DNA of 47,076 bases from an uncultured Erysipelotrichaceae bacterium (GCA_902801795.1 CADCJQ010000023.1:1-47076), one strand, 5' to 3'; counted from the first letter of the stretch, positions 1-10,045 are shown. A program made the numbers and translations. Notes: generated from the sequence alone by a model not told the origin.

Positions 1-1
1 A

Positions 2-2176
2 GATATTAGAAGTCGTTTATATGAATCAATTGAATTAGCTACAAATAAGGCAGATGGTAAGGTAGTAGTTGATGTATTAGGTGAAGGAGAGATATTATTC
101 TCTACTAAGTATGCTTGTCCAGAATGTAATTATTCCTTACCTGAACTTGAACCTCGTTTATTTAGTTTTAATAGTCCTTATGGTGCATGTAGTGAATGTA
201 AAGGACTAGGAACTAAATTAAAAATTGATCCCGATTTAATAATTCCTAATAATGAAAAGAGTCTTAATGAAAATTGTATTGTTACTTTATCTGATGATAA
301 AGAATCTATTGATTATAAAAAACTAGAGATTGTTTGTAAACATTATAAAATAGATATGAATAAACCTTTTAATAAATTAAGTAAGGAAAAACAAGAAATT
401 ATTTTATATGGTTCACCTGATTTATTAGAATTTAAAATTACTACTAAAAGTGGTAATGTTAATAAAAGTGTTGGAGAATATGAAGGTGTTGTTAATAATC
501 TTGAAAGACGATTTATGGAAACATCAAGTGAATGGATACGTGACTGGCTTTCTAATTATATGATTGAGTTAGAGTGTCCTAAATGTCATGGTGCAAGATT
601 AGATGATAGCGTTCTTAATATCTTTATTGATAAAAAGAATATTTATGATGTTACTTGTATGAGTATTAAAGATTTATTATATTGGTTTAGTAATTTAAAA
701 TTATCTTCTAAAGAAGAAGAAATTGCGGGATTATTAATTAGTGAAATAAAAAATAGACTTAATTTCTTACATAATGTCGGTCTTGATTATTTAACTCTTG
801 CTAGAAGTGCAGGAACATTATCTGGTGGAGAAAGTCAAAGAATACGTTTAGCAACTCAAATAGGTTCTAGATTAACTGGTGTATTATACGTTCTTGATGA
901 ACCAAGTATTGGATTACATCAAAAAGATAATGAAAAATTAATTAAGTCATTGCTTGAAATGCGAGATTTAGGAAATACCTTAATTGTTGTTGAACATGAT
1001 ACGGATACGATGCTGGCTGCCGATTACTTAGTTGATATTGGTCCAGGTGCAGGCGATGATGGTGGTTATGTTGTTGCATGTGGAACACCACAAGAAGTAA
1101 TGGCTAATAAAAATAGTTTAACGGGTAAATATTTAACTGGCGAATTAAAAATAGATGTTCCCAAAACAAGAAGAAAAGGTAATAAAAAGTATTTAGAAGT
1201 AATAGGTGCTCGAGCCAATAACTTAAATAATATAAATGTTAAATTTCCTTTAAATACTTTTACTTGTGTAACAGGAGTATCTGGTAGTGGTAAATCAAGT
1301 TTAGTTAATGAAATATTAATGAAAGCTATTAGTAATAAACTATATAAATCAAAAGAAAAACCTCTTGAACATGATAAAATAAAAGGTATTGAAAATATTG
1401 ATAAATTAGTATTTATTAGTCAAAATCCTATTGGAAGAACACCAAGAAGTAATCCGGCAACTTATACTGGAGTATTTGATGATATAAGAGAATTATTTAC
1501 AAATACCAAAGATGCTAAAATGCTTGGTTATGGTAAAAATAGATTTTCTTTTAATGTAAAAGGTGGACGTTGTGAAGCATGTTGGGGTGATGGTGTTAAA
1601 AGAATTGAAATGCATTTTTTACCAGATGTTTATGTTCCTTGTGAAGTATGTCATGGAACAAGATATAATAGTGAAACCTTATCAATTAAATATAAAGGTA
1701 AGAATATTGCTGATGTTCTTGATATGCGTGTTAGTGAGGCTTTAACCTTCTTTGAAAATGTACCTAAGATTAAACATAAATTACAAACGATGGAAGATGT
1801 TGGATTAGGCTATGTTAAATTAGGTCAAAGTGCACCAACATTATCAGGTGGAGAAGCAGGACGTGTTAAACTTGCTAAAGAATTACAAAAGAAACCTACT
1901 GGAAAAAGTTTATTTATTCTTGATGAACCAACAACGGGATTACATACCGATGATATTAAAAAACTTTTAGTAATATTACAAAGAATAGTTGATAATGGTG
2001 ATACAGTTATTGTTATTGAACATAATTTAGATGTTATTAAAGTCGCTGATTATATTATTGATTTAGGACCTGATGGTGGTTCTGGTGGTGGTAATGTTGT
2101 GGCTTGTGGTACACCAGAAGATGTGGCTAAAGTAAATAATAGTTATACCGGTGAATTCTTGAAAAAGATACTATAA
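2..2176 (+). CDS. uvrA: UvrABC excinuclease subunit A, 5'-truncated by window edge
   Basis: DNA-damage recognition ATPase of nucleotide excision repair; it dimerises and loads UvrB. The reading frame is open from base 2, so the gene starts upstream of the window and about 724 C-terminal residues are present. Visible: a zinc module (CPEC at fragment residues 39-42, then CSEC at 63-66), the first ABC signature LSGGES, a second Walker A (GVSGSGKSS), a second zinc module (CEAC...CEVC) and a second signature LSGGEAGR followed by ILDEPTTGLH. This duplicated ABC layout with zinc fingers is specific to UvrA. An intrinsic terminator follows the stop directly, so it is the last gene of its transcript. 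In many Bacillota uvrB lies just upstream, which cannot be checked here. Confidence 0.97.
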   Translation, partial: DIRSRLYESIELATNKADGKVVVDVLGEGEILFSTKYACPECNYSLPELEPRLFSFNSPYGACSECKGLGTKLKIDPDLIIPNNEKSLNENCIVTLSDDKESIDYKKLEIVCKHYKIDMNKPFNKLSKEKQEIILYGSPDLLEFKITTKSGNVNKSVGEYEGVVNNLERRFMETSSEWIRDWLSNYMIELECPKCHGARLDDSVLNIFIDKKNIYDVTCMSIKDLLYWFSNLKLSSKEEEIAGLLISEIKNRLNFLHNVGLDYLTLARSAGTLSGGESQRIRLATQIGSRLTGVLYVLDEPSIGLHQKDNEKLIKSLLEMRDLGNTLIVVEHDTDTMLAADYLVDIGPGAGDDGGYVVACGTPQEVMANKNSLTGKYLTGELKIDVPKTRRKGNKKYLEVIGARANNLNNINVKFPLNTFTCVTGVSGSGKSSLVNEILMKAISNKLYKSKEKPLEHDKIKGIENIDKLVFISQNPIGRTPRSNPATYTGVFDDIRELFTNTKDAKMLGYGKNRFSFNVKGGRCEACWGDGVKRIEMHFLPDVYVPCEVCHGTRYNSETLSIKYKGKNIADVLDMRVSEALTFFENVPKIKHKLQTMEDVGLGYVKLGQSAPTLSGGEAGRVKLAKELQKKPTGKSLFILDEPTTGLHTDDIKKLLVILQRIVDNGDTVIVIEHNLDVIKVADYIIDLGPDGGSGGGNVVACGTPEDVAKVNNSYTGEFLKKIL

Positions 2177-2203
2177 AATTCTCTATATATGAGAATTTTT
2201 TTC
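2175..2203 (+). terminator. Intrinsic terminator of uvrA
   Basis: An 8-bp stem (AAATTCTC at 2176-2183, GAGAATTT at 2191-2198) with a 7-base loop runs into a T-rich tract. The left arm overlaps the uvrA stop codon. Confidence 0.85.
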
Positions 2204-2248
2204 TTATTTATGATAAAATAATATAGTAAGAGGTTTAAGGAGGTAAAT

Positions 2249-3025
2249 ATGTCAATAGAATATTTTTTAAGTTTACAAGAATATGGAATATTTATTTTTA
2301 TAAGTATTGGTTTAGTATTATTATTTTTATACTTTATGTTTGGTCATTTTCTAAATAAATTAAACTATGTTTTATATGGTAAACATAGTATATTAGCGTG
2401 GATTCCTTTTCTTAATATTTATTTATTAGGTAAACTAACCATTAATCGATTTATAGGATTATTGTTAGCAATCTTGAATATTATTCCTAATATTTTATGG
2501 TATGAAAAGAAATGTCTAAATGGATATTGTATTAATAATACGATGTTTTTATTACCTAATGATGTTACACTTATTATTACATTAATAACTTTAATAACGA
2601 TTATTCTTTTATATATCTATGCACATTTTAAATATAAAAAAGCCTTAGTAAGTTTAGATATGATAAGAACGTATCTTGATAATAAAGAAAAGAACACTAC
2701 TTCTTTGGAAAAAAAGAAACAAGAGAAAAATAATAGTGTTGAAGAAAATCATAAGGAAATTGCCAATAAAAAAACAGTATCATTTGATAATACATTGGAA
2801 GGTTTTGTTCCTGTATCAGAAGATGAAATGATGCAAAAGTTAGATAATAAATTAGATATTTCTTTAAGTAATAATGATTTGAAACAAAGTGATGAAAAAG
2901 AAAAGACTAATATAAATAATGATGAAATAAAGGAAATATCTAAAAAGAAGTTTCTTGACGTTGATAGTAATGAAGATAATAAGGCAAATACCTTTCTTAT
3001 CAATAAAGATAATATAAAAAAATAA
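2249..3025 (+). CDS. Unknown membrane protein with charged cytoplasmic tail
   Basis: 258 residues. A good ribosome site (AAGGAGG) lies 7-8 bases before the ATG. The N-terminal half is hydrophobic, with likely membrane segments near residues 13-33, 46-63, 68-83 and 105-125. The C-terminal half, from about residue 140, is Lys/Glu/Asn-rich and probably disordered. The stretch HSILAWIPFLNIYLLGKL resembles one I associate with small membrane proteins of low-GC bacteria, but I recognise no named family. It stands alone between the uvrA terminator and a bidirectional terminator shared with the convergent TraB-like gene. Function unknown. Confidence 0.8.
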   Translation: MSIEYFLSLQEYGIFIFISIGLVLLFLYFMFGHFLNKLNYVLYGKHSILAWIPFLNIYLLGKLTINRFIGLLLAILNIIPNILWYEKKCLNGYCINNTMFLLPNDVTLIITLITLITIILLYIYAHFKYKKALVSLDMIRTYLDNKEKNTTSLEKKKQEKNNSVEENHKEIANKKTVSFDNTLEGFVPVSEDEMMQKLDNKLDISLSNNDLKQSDEKEKTNINNDEIKEISKKKFLDVDSNEDNKANTFLINKDNIKK

Positions 3026-3052
3026 TTCAGTTATTAATTGACTGAATTATTT
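3020..3052. terminator. Bidirectional terminator between convergent genes
   Basis: A perfect 12-bp stem (AAATAATTCAGT at 3020-3031, ACTGAATTATTT at 3041-3052) has A-rich and T-rich flanks. It contains the stop codon of the plus-strand membrane-protein gene and of the minus-strand TraB-like gene, so the two transcripts end head-on within one hairpin. Confidence 0.85.
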
Positions 3053-4065
3053 ATTTGTTTAACAGTGAATCCTTCTTTAGTTAATAAATTAGCAATACCA
3101 TCATCACCAATTAAATGAAGAGTTCCTACCATATAGAAAACATCTTGATTATTATTAAAGTATTCGATTAATTTTTTAGTCATACTAATATTACGATCTT
3201 TAACTACTTTTTGATTATAATCATTAACTAATTCTATTTGTTCCTTAGTATAATCATTTTTAACATCAATATCATCATCAGCATACTTCAATAAATCATT
3301 AATGTTACCTTTTTTCCAAGCTTCGTATAAGTTCTTTAAAGATTCAACTTCCATATCATAATCATTTATTAATTCGCTTAACATTAGTTCATAAAGCTCA
3401 TCTTTAAAAGAAAGTAATAAATCTGTTTGATAAGCCATACCTTCAACTTCAAGAATCTTTTTGTTATCTTTTTTTGCTTTATTAAGAAAGTAATAATCAA
3501 TACCTTCCGTAGCATCTAGTTTAGCATCTTCCATTAAAGCATTAGATACTAGTGATTCAAAAAAGAATGGTTGATAGTTATCATATAGTGAAGAGTATAT
3601 TTTTTTTTCTTTTAGAAAATTAACTAATTTATTATATGTTTCTTCTGATAAATGATCTTTAATAGTAGTATTATCGGAATATAACATTTTTAGTGTATCA
3701 CTAAGGACAAGAGCCGTATTTTCTTGATATGCAACAATATCAGCTTCACATGCAATGTAATGACTATCGTTATAAGCATTTAATACATATTTTGGAAAAT
3801 TAACATTTTTTAAATTTGCAGCATGAATACTACCAAATAAATATATTTTATTATTGCTTCCTTCTTTAGTTATTTCATAAAGAAGTGGTGTTATTTCTTC
3901 CTTTTTAGTATTTTCTTCTTCATTATTTCTAGGTATATCATTATTACTATTATTACTTGGGTTACTATTATTATTTTTAGTTAAAAAATAATAACTTCCT
4001 AAACCAATACTTAATACAATAATTAAACCAATTAATAAATAAATTATTTTGTCTTTCTTTTTCAT
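3034..4065 (-). CDS. TraB/GumN family protein, membrane-anchored
   Basis: 343 residues. One N-terminal membrane anchor (about residues 8-28) is followed by an Asn/Ser/Glu-rich linker and then a TraB/GumN-type domain. The two family hallmarks are present: GSIH early in the domain (after KIYLF) and GTLH near the C-terminus (FYMVGTLHLIGDDG), each carrying a conserved Gly and His. Some family members are proposed metal-dependent proteases; here only membership is supported. With one N-terminal anchor and no other membrane segment, the domain is probably outside the cytoplasmic membrane. Strong ribosome site (AAAGGAGG). A TATAAT-like -10 lies on the minus strand at 4091-4096. Confidence 0.82.
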   Translation of the reverse strand: MKKKDKIIYLLIGLIIVLSIGLGSYYFLTKNNNSNPSNNSNNDIPRNNEEENTKKEEITPLLYEITKEGSNNKIYLFGSIHAANLKNVNFPKYVLNAYNDSHYIACEADIVAYQENTALVLSDTLKMLYSDNTTIKDHLSEETYNKLVNFLKEKKIYSSLYDNYQPFFFESLVSNALMEDAKLDATEGIDYYFLNKAKKDNKKILEVEGMAYQTDLLLSFKDELYELMLSELINDYDMEVESLKNLYEAWKKGNINDLLKYADDDIDVKNDYTKEQIELVNDYNQKVVKDRNISMTKKLIEYFNNNQDVFYMVGTLHLIGDDGIANLLTKEGFTVKQINNSVN

Positions 4066-4126
4066 TTCTTCCTCCTTTCATTCTATTATCATTATAGCGC
4101 ATTATGAAAAAAAATCCTAGTTATAT

Positions 4127-4155
4127 TTGAAAATATTATTATAATAGTATATACT
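4127..4155 (+). promoter_or_regulatory. Promoter of the lgt operon
   Basis: TTGAAA (4127-4132), a 17-base spacer and TATACT (4150-4155) match a SigA-type promoter. The ATG of lgt follows 19 bases after the -10, with AAGGAG between them. Confidence 0.7.
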
Positions 4156-4174
4156 ATTACCAAGGAGATAGATT

Positions 4175-4960
4175 ATGAATCGTATTGCATTAGATTTAGG
4201 TTTTATTAAAATATATTGGTATTCAATAACAATGTTTTTAGGGGTTTTATCAGGACTTATTGTTGCTTATACTGAAGTTAAAAGAAAAAAAATAGATTTA
4301 AAGAAGTTTGAAAATATGGCTTTTTATGCAATTATTTTTGGGTTTTTAGGTGCAAGAATTTATTATGTTTTGTTTAATTTAAGTTATTATCTTAGTAATC
4401 CTATTGAAATAATTGAAGTATGGAATGGTGGATTAGCGATTCATGGTGGAATAATAGGATCGACTCTTGCAATTTATATTTATTGTAAGAAAAATGATTT
4501 ATCATTTATGGAAATGATTGATATCTGTGTTCCAGCCTTACTTATTGGCCAAGTAATTGGTCGTTGGGGAAATTTCTTTAATAGTGAAGCTCATGGTGGC
4601 ATTGTAACAAGAAGTTTTTTAGAAAGTCTTCATTTACCAGAATTTATTATTAATGGTATGCATATTAATGGTGTTTATTATCATCCAACATTTTTATATG
4701 AATCCTTTTTTAACTTAATATGTTTTGTTATTTTAATGATTTTAAGAAGAAATAAGAAAATTAAATTAGGTTTTATTACGGGAATTTATTTTATTTGGTA
4801 TGGTATTGTTCGTTTTTTTGTAGAAAGTTTACGTACCGATAGTTTAATGTTAGGAAGCCTTCGTATGGCACAAGTTATATCAACCCTTTTAGTTATTGTG
4901 GGGATTACTCTATTAATTACTTCGAAGAAGAGAAAGAAATATAATGAGGTATTATCATGA
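4175..4960 (+). CDS. lgt: Prolipoprotein diacylglyceryl transferase
   Basis: Transfers diacylglycerol from phosphatidylglycerol to the lipobox cysteine of prolipoproteins, the first step of lipoprotein maturation at the cytoplasmic membrane. 261 residues, polytopic. Family motifs: GGLAIHGGIIG (conserved His and Gly-Gly), the Lgt signature GRWGNFFNSEAHGG, and HPTFLYES. The C-terminal arginine-containing segment before the last helix (YGIVRFFVESLRTDS) is also typical. Its stop overlaps the whiA start (ATGA), so the two are probably translationally coupled. The usual Bacilli neighbour hprK is absent here. Confidence 0.96.
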   Translation: MNRIALDLGFIKIYWYSITMFLGVLSGLIVAYTEVKRKKIDLKKFENMAFYAIIFGFLGARIYYVLFNLSYYLSNPIEIIEVWNGGLAIHGGIIGSTLAIYIYCKKNDLSFMEMIDICVPALLIGQVIGRWGNFFNSEAHGGIVTRSFLESLHLPEFIINGMHINGVYYHPTFLYESFFNLICFVILMILRRNKKIKLGFITGIYFIWYGIVRFFVESLRTDSLMLGSLRMAQVISTLLVIVGITLLITSKKRKKYNEVLS

Positions 4961-5895
4961 TTTCATTTACAAGTAATGTTAAAAATGAAGTAGCAGCCTT
5001 GGATGGAACAAGAAATGAAAATATGGCAATGTTATCGGCCATTGTTCGTAATAATGTTAAATTAAATAATGATAGTTTAGTTATTACTACAGAGAATTCG
5101 AAAGTTGCTAAAAGAGTGTATTTATTATTAAGTGATATATATAATGTTTCAGTAACTATTGATGATAAAGAAAATTCTTTTAATAGAAATCGTTTATATT
5201 TAATTAAAGTATTTGATAAAATTGATTTTATTTTAAAAGATTTATCCGTTATTGATGAAAATAATAATTATATACCTATAGTTAATGATTATTTATTAGA
5301 TTCAGAAGATGAAAAAAGAGCTTATCTAAAGGGGATTTTCTTATCTTGTGGTAGTGTAAATGATCCTAAAACTAGTAGATATCATTTAGAATTTTTTATT
5401 GAAAAAGAGGAAGAAGCGAATTTTGTTAATGATTTATTAAATGAATATTATTTAAATAGTAAAATGCTTTTAAAAGATAAGAAATATATGGTTTATATTA
5501 AAGAAGCGGAAAAGATAGGGGATTTTTTAAGACTTATAAATGCTCATCAAGCCGTAATGTATTATGAAGATATTAGAATTTATCGTGATCATAAGAATAT
5601 GACTAATCGTCTTAATAATATGGAACAAGCAAATATTGAAAAGACTATTAATACTTGTAACGAACAAATTGAGGATATTAATTTAATATTTGAGAAAATA
5701 GGCGAGGATGCTTTAGATGATAAAACACTTGAAGTATGTAAGTATCGTCTTAAGTATCCAGAAAGTTCCTTACAAGAATTAAGTGAAATAATGACTTTAG
5801 AAATAGGTAAGGCTATTACTAAGTCGGGTCTTAATCATCGTTTTCGTAAAATAAAAGAATTAGCAAGAAAATTAAAGGAGAGTGAAGAAAAATGA
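4957..5895 (+). CDS. whiA: DNA-binding protein WhiA
   Basis: 312 residues, the usual length. WhiA combines an N-terminal LAGLIDADG-like fold (about residues 1-190, without nuclease residues) with a C-terminal helix-turn-helix. The HTH region is clear at residues 270-305 (SSLQELSEIM...KSGLNHRFRKIKEL). In Bacillus it influences cell division and chromosome segregation, and in Streptomyces it controls sporulation. It starts by an ATGA overlap with lgt and its stop TGA overlaps the start of the acetyltransferase gene, giving a three-gene coupled operon. The TGA stop is one indication that UGA means stop in this organism. Confidence 0.95.
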   Translation: MISFTSNVKNEVAALDGTRNENMAMLSAIVRNNVKLNNDSLVITTENSKVAKRVYLLLSDIYNVSVTIDDKENSFNRNRLYLIKVFDKIDFILKDLSVIDENNNYIPIVNDYLLDSEDEKRAYLKGIFLSCGSVNDPKTSRYHLEFFIEKEEEANFVNDLLNEYYLNSKMLLKDKKYMVYIKEAEKIGDFLRLINAHQAVMYYEDIRIYRDHKNMTNRLNNMEQANIEKTINTCNEQIEDINLIFEKIGEDALDDKTLEVCKYRLKYPESSLQELSEIMTLEIGKAITKSGLNHRFRKIKELARKLKESEEK

Positions 5896-6422
5896 AATAT
5901 TTTAAAAGAATAGAAGGAGAAAGAGTTTATTTATCACCTATTAGTATTGATGATGCAGAAACATATGTAAAATGGTTAAATGATGTTAAGATAAATCAAT
6001 ATTTAACATGCAGTAATTCTTATTTTTCTTTAGTAGGAGAAAGAGAATTTTTAGAGAAAGAATCTTCAAAAGAATTTATGTTTGCCATAGTAAAACAAGA
6101 TAATGATGAATTAATTGGAAATGTAGGTTTAGATGGAGTAGATTATAAGTGTGGAACTGCAACTTTAGGTATTTTTATTGGTGAACAAGAAAACTTATCA
6201 AAAGGTTATGGTAGTGAAGCCATCAAGTTATTAATTGATTTTGCTTTTAATGAACTTCGACTTCACAATATTATGTTAACTGTTTATGATATGAATGAAA
6301 GAGCACAGAAGGCATATCATAAATGTGGTTTTAAAGAATTTGGAAGACGTCATGAAGCACGATTTCATGATGGAAAATACCATGATATTATCTATATGGA
6401 AGTTATAAATGATAAGATATAA
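5892..6422 (+). CDS. GNAT-family N-acetyltransferase (RimJ/RimL/SpeG-like)
   Basis: 176 residues. It has the RimJ/RimL-type layout: an N-terminal Y-L-S-P-I-S-I-D-D strand region, the acetyl-CoA binding segment around LSKGYGSEAIKLLIDFAFNE, and the motif-B region (LHNIMLTVYDMNERAQKAYH, then KCGFKEFGRRHE). The substrate (protein N-terminus, polyamine or antibiotic) cannot be read from sequence. It is the last gene of the lgt-whiA operon, overlapping whiA by four bases, and is followed by a bidirectional terminator. Confidence 0.85.
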   Translation: MKYFKRIEGERVYLSPISIDDAETYVKWLNDVKINQYLTCSNSYFSLVGEREFLEKESSKEFMFAIVKQDNDELIGNVGLDGVDYKCGTATLGIFIGEQENLSKGYGSEAIKLLIDFAFNELRLHNIMLTVYDMNERAQKAYHKCGFKEFGRRHEARFHDGKYHDIIYMEVINDKI

Positions 6423-6424
6423 AC

Positions 6425-6457
6425 AAAAGACATTTACGTAATTGTAGATGTCTTTTT
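6425..6457. terminator. Bidirectional terminator (GNAT gene / clpP)
   Basis: The stem AAAAGACAT...TAC / GTA...ATGTCTTTT (about 6425-6437 with 6444-6456, one T·G wobble) surrounds loop GTAATT and has A and T runs on its two sides. It ends both the plus-strand acetyltransferase gene and the minus-strand clpP. Confidence 0.8.
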
Positions 6458-7040
6458 AATCTTCTTTTTTGGTAATAATTTTGTCAACTAAACCATAGTT
6501 TTTGGCTTCTTCACTTGATAAGAAGTAATCACGTTCTGTATCTTCTTCCACTTTTTCTAGTGGTTGATTGGTGTTTTTTGCTAGAATAGTATTTAATTTT
6601 GTTCTTAATTTTAAAATACGTTCTGCAGCAATTTTAATTTCGGTTGCTTGACCACTTGCGCCACCTAATGGTTGATGTATCATGACTTCAGCATTTGGTA
6701 AAATATATCTTTTTCCTTTTGTTCCACATGAAAGTAAGAAAGCAGCCATAGATGCCGCCATACCAACGCAAATAGTTGAAACATCACTTTTAATTAAATT
6801 CATTGTATCATAGATAGCCATACCACTTGTAATACTACCACCCGGACTGTTAATATATAAACTAATATCATCATGTGAAAGAGAATCTAAATATAATAAT
6901 TCACTTACTATAGTATTAGCAACATCATCATTTATTTCACCACTTAAAAAAATAATTCTATCTTTTAAAAGACGTGAAAAAATATCATAACTTCGTTCAC
7001 CATTATGTTCTTTATCAACAATTATTGGAACTAAATTCAT
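6456..7040 (-). CDS. clpP: ATP-dependent Clp protease proteolytic subunit
   Basis: Serine protease that forms a double heptamer and degrades proteins fed by Clp ATPases. From the chosen start ([10 protein letters not shown]) it is 194 residues, the normal size. The catalytic triad is visible: Ser97 in GMAASMAAF, His122 in [10 protein letters not shown] and Asp171. The frame is open upstream to an ATG at 7085, but AAAGGTG lies 6 bases before the ATG at 7040 and that protein start matches the family, so the longer start is rejected. No CtsR box was found in the short leader. No ClpP-partner ATPase (ClpC, ClpX, ClpE) is encoded in the window; the clpB here is a disaggregase type. Confidence 0.96.
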   Translation of the reverse strand: MNLVPIIVDKEHNGERSYDIFSRLLKDRIIFLSGEINDDVANTIVSELLYLDSLSHDDISLYINSPGGSITSGMAIYDTMNLIKSDVSTICVGMAASMAAFLLSCGTKGKRYILPNAEVMIHQPLGGASGQATEIKIAAERILKLRTKLNTILAKNTNQPLEKVEEDTERDYFLSSEEAKNYGLVDKIITKKED

Positions 7041-7133
7041 CATATCACCTTTAATAAAATATGTAAAGTAAGAAAATTTATACATACAAAATGAAAAAAA
7101 CGTGATATAATAAAATAAAAGGATAGGGATAAT

Positions 7134-8780
7134 ATGCTAGTTGAAAATATAAAAGTGAATATTGGTGGAATGGAAATTGAAGTAGCCAAAGGAACATCAT
7201 TATTGGAAATATCTAAAATGTTTAATACGAAGGAGCATCGACCAATAATTGCAAAAGTTAATGGTACTGTATGTGAACTTAGTTTAGTTCCTAATAATAA
7301 TGATGATATAGAATTTTTAGATTATACTAATTCTATTGCTAATCGTGTGTATGTTTCAGGATTAATTTTATTATTAAATTATGCATTTAATGAAATGTTT
7401 CATGGTTCTAATGTTATAACAGTAAAACATTCGGCCGATAAATCATTATGTATTGAAACATCAAAAAAAATTACCAAAGAAGATGTTACAAATATTGAAA
7501 AGAAAATGTTATCGATAGTTGATGCTAATTTACCAATTACGAGAGTTGCAGTATTAAAGAAAGAAGCCATTGATTATTTTAAAAAGAATAATGATATGTC
7601 TAAAGTTCATTTATTAGAATATTCGACAAATTCATATATTCATTTGTATAAAATTGGAAATATGTATGATTATATTATTGGTAATATGCCTAGTGAAACA
7701 TCATGTTTAAATAATTTTAAATTACTTCTTTTAGATGATGATGAACTAATACTACAGTTTCCAACGATATATTCTGATAAAATAAAAGATTACGTACATC
7801 ATGAAAAGTTGTTTGAAGTATTTAGAGATGCAAGGGAATGGGGAAAAATAATTCATGTTGAAAATTCAAGTGATTTAAATAAAGTAGTATCACTAGGATA
7901 TATGGATCACTTAATAAGAATAAGTGAAACATTAATGAATAATCGAATTCTTGATCAAGTAAAAGCAATAAGAAAAACAAATAATAAAATAAAAGTTATT
8001 TTAATTGCTGGTCCATCAAGTAGTGGAAAAACAACTTCTTGTGCTAAACTTGCGGTATACTTACATAGTTTTGGATTAACTCCTAAAATGATATCAATGG
8101 ATAATTTCTTTAAGGAACGTGTAGATACTCCAAGAAAAGCGAATGGTGAATATGATTTTGAATGTTTAGAAGCAGTAGATTTGAAATTGTTTAATAAAAC
8201 TATTAAAGATTTAATTGATGGTAAAAAGGTAAAAATGCCAACATTTGATTTCTATAGTGGTGAGAAAAAATTTAAAACAGAAATGACTTTAGCACCAACG
8301 GATATTTTATTAATTGAAGGAATACATGCTCTTAATCCAAAATTGTTGCCTGATGTAGATCGAAAATTTAAATATAAAATATATTTATCACCACTTACGG
8401 CGGTAAATATTGATCGAGATAACCGTATATATTTAACAGATACAAGATTATTAAGAAGAATGATTAGAGATAATAGAACAAGAGGATATAATGTGTCTGA
8501 AACATTAAAATTATGGAAAGATGTTCGTGAAGGTGAAGAAAAAAATGTTTTCCCTTACCAAGATGAAGCAGATTATGTATTTGATACATCATTAATTTAT
8601 GAGTTTTGTGTTTTAAAAACTTATGTTATGCCGCTTTTGTATTCTGTATCAAATGATGATCCTAATTATTCAGAAGCTTTAAGATTAATGAGAGTATTGG
8701 ATATCTTTTTACCGATACCTAGTGAAGCGATACCAGCAGATTCTATTTTAAGAGAATTTATTGGTGGAAGTTGTTTTTAA
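7134..8780 (+). CDS. Nucleoside (uridine) kinase with N-terminal TGS and ThrRS-like domains
   Basis: 548 residues. The N-terminal 65 residues resemble a TGS domain, residues about 66-230 resemble the second additional domain of threonyl-tRNA synthetase, and the C-terminal half is a P-loop kinase of the uridine-kinase/PRK family. The Walker A is [13 protein letters not shown], followed by the SMDNFF and [10 protein letters not shown] substrate-side motifs and [11 protein letters not shown]. This fusion is a known Bacillota/Thermotoga nucleoside-kinase type. The kinase role is firm; the preferred nucleoside and the role of the ThrRS-like part are not. A GATATAAT -10 lies about 28 bases before the ATG, so the leader is very short. 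gapA follows after 21 bases and is probably co-transcribed. Confidence 0.85.
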   Translation: MLVENIKVNIGGMEIEVAKGTSLLEISKMFNTKEHRPIIAKVNGTVCELSLVPNNNDDIEFLDYTNSIANRVYVSGLILLLNYAFNEMFHGSNVITVKHSADKSLCIETSKKITKEDVTNIEKKMLSIVDANLPITRVAVLKKEAIDYFKKNNDMSKVHLLEYSTNSYIHLYKIGNMYDYIIGNMPSETSCLNNFKLLLLDDDELILQFPTIYSDKIKDYVHHEKLFEVFRDAREWGKIIHVENSSDLNKVVSLGYMDHLIRISETLMNNRILDQVKAIRKTNNKIKVILIAGPSSSGKTTSCAKLAVYLHSFGLTPKMISMDNFFKERVDTPRKANGEYDFECLEAVDLKLFNKTIKDLIDGKKVKMPTFDFYSGEKKFKTEMTLAPTDILLIEGIHALNPKLLPDVDRKFKYKIYLSPLTAVNIDRDNRIYLTDTRLLRRMIRDNRTRGYNVSETLKLWKDVREGEEKNVFPYQDEADYVFDTSLIYEFCVLKTYVMPLLYSVSNDDPNYSEALRLMRVLDIFLPIPSEAIPADSILREFIGGSCF

Positions 8781-8801
8781 AAATGAAAGGAGAAAAGAAA
8801 A

Positions 8802-9803
8802 ATGAAAGTTGCAATTAATGGATTTGGAAGAATTGGAAGATTAGTATTTAGGTTAATGAATGATGATCCTAAGATGGAGGTTGTTGCCATAAATGATTTA
8901 TGTGATGCAGAACAACTTGCATATTTATTAAAATATGATACTAATCATGGAAATTATGAAATTAATAGTATTACAAATGATGAAGAAAATATCATTGTAA
9001 GAGGAAGGAAAATAAGGGTTTATAGTGAAAAAGAACCAGGTAATTTACCTTGGAAAGAACTAGGGATTGATGTGGTTTTTGAATGTACTGGCTTATTTAC
9101 AAGTGTTGAAAAGGCAATGCCTCATATAAATGCAGGTGCTAAAAAAGTTATTATTTCAGCTCCTGCTAAGGGAGACTTAAAAACAATTGTTTATAATGTT
9201 AATGAAAAAACTCTTGATGGTAGTGAACAAATTATTTCGGCTGCAAGTTGTACAACTAATTGTCTTGCTCCAGTACTTAAAATAATTAATGATAATTTAG
9301 GTATTGAAAAAGGATATATGACGACAGTACATGCCTATACTAATGATCAAGTAACACTTGATGTTGCTCATAAAAAAGGTATTTACTCACGTCGTGGTCG
9401 TGCATGCGCTATGAATATTGTTCCAGCATCAACAGGTGCAGCTTCTGCTATTGGAGAAGTTATTCCTGAACTTAAAGGAAGAATGGAAGGTACGGCAATG
9501 CGTGTACCAGTATCAACGGGTTCAGTTATTGATTTAACTTTAGAGTTAAAGAAAAATACGACTAGTGAAGAAATTAATAATTTATTTAAAAATAATCAAA
9601 ATGAAACAATTACATATACAGAAGATCCGATTGTATCTAGTGATGTTATAAGTTCTATGTATGGTGCTGTAGTTGATGGATTATCTACTAAGGTATTAGA
9701 TGTTGATGGAAAACAACTTGTTAAAATTGTTGCATGGTATGATAATGAAATGGGTTATAGTGCTCAGATGGTAAGAACGGCTAAATACTTAATGATGAGG
9801 TAA
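8802..9803 (+). CDS. gapA: Glyceraldehyde-3-phosphate dehydrogenase
   Basis: Glycolytic enzyme that oxidises glyceraldehyde-3-phosphate to 1,3-bisphosphoglycerate. 333 residues. It has the NAD-binding motif NGFGRIGR and Asp32 (in AINDL), which favours NAD over NADP, so the glycolytic direction is likely. The catalytic Cys150 sits in SAASCTTNCLAP. The C-terminal VKIVAWYDNEMGYS motif is present. Ribosome site AAAGGAG. No CggR-type regulator is nearby; it follows the nucleoside-kinase gene closely and is followed after one base by a small membrane-protein gene. Confidence 0.97.
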   Translation: MKVAINGFGRIGRLVFRLMNDDPKMEVVAINDLCDAEQLAYLLKYDTNHGNYEINSITNDEENIIVRGRKIRVYSEKEPGNLPWKELGIDVVFECTGLFTSVEKAMPHINAGAKKVIISAPAKGDLKTIVYNVNEKTLDGSEQIISAASCTTNCLAPVLKIINDNLGIEKGYMTTVHAYTNDQVTLDVAHKKGIYSRRGRACAMNIVPASTGAASAIGEVIPELKGRMEGTAMRVPVSTGSVIDLTLELKKNTTSEEINNLFKNNQNETITYTEDPIVSSDVISSMYGAVVDGLSTKVLDVDGKQLVKIVAWYDNEMGYSAQMVRTAKYLMMR

Positions 9804-9804
9804 T

Positions 9805-10041
9805 ATGGAGGTATTTGTTAAATTCTTTCGTGATACATTATCAGGATTTTATTACTTTATATATGCCTTAATACTATTATTCTTTATTTTTGCAATAATA
9901 GGTTACTTTGTATCCGAAAAGTATATGGCAAGTACGCCTATGAAAAAGAAGAAAGTATTAACAAGTCAACCACAGGCTACACAGAATGTCCAAACCCAAG
10001 TTAATCAACAACAAGCATCTACAGTACAACAAGTAAAATAA
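9805..10041 (+). CDS. Small single-span membrane protein with Gln-rich tail
   Basis: 78 residues. The ATG lies one base after the gapA stop, and the end of gapA (GAGG) supplies the ribosome site, so it is coupled to gapA. Residues about 16-41 form one membrane helix. A lysine cluster (KKKK near residue 48) and then a low-complexity Gln/Val/Thr tail follow, probably cytoplasmic. No family recognised. A clear terminator follows, so it ends the kinase-gapA transcript. Confidence 0.65.
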   Translation: MEVFVKFFRDTLSGFYYFIYALILLFFIFAIIGYFVSEKYMASTPMKKKKVLTSQPQATQNVQTQVNQQQASTVQQVK

Positions 10042-10045
10042 TAAT

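Noticed and set aside
7041-7085. Longer clpP start at 7085
   Set aside because: No ribosome site there; the 194-residue form from 7040 matches the family start MNLVP.
8781-8801. Riboswitch or CggR site before gapA
   Set aside because: The gap is only 21 bases and holds just the ribosome site.
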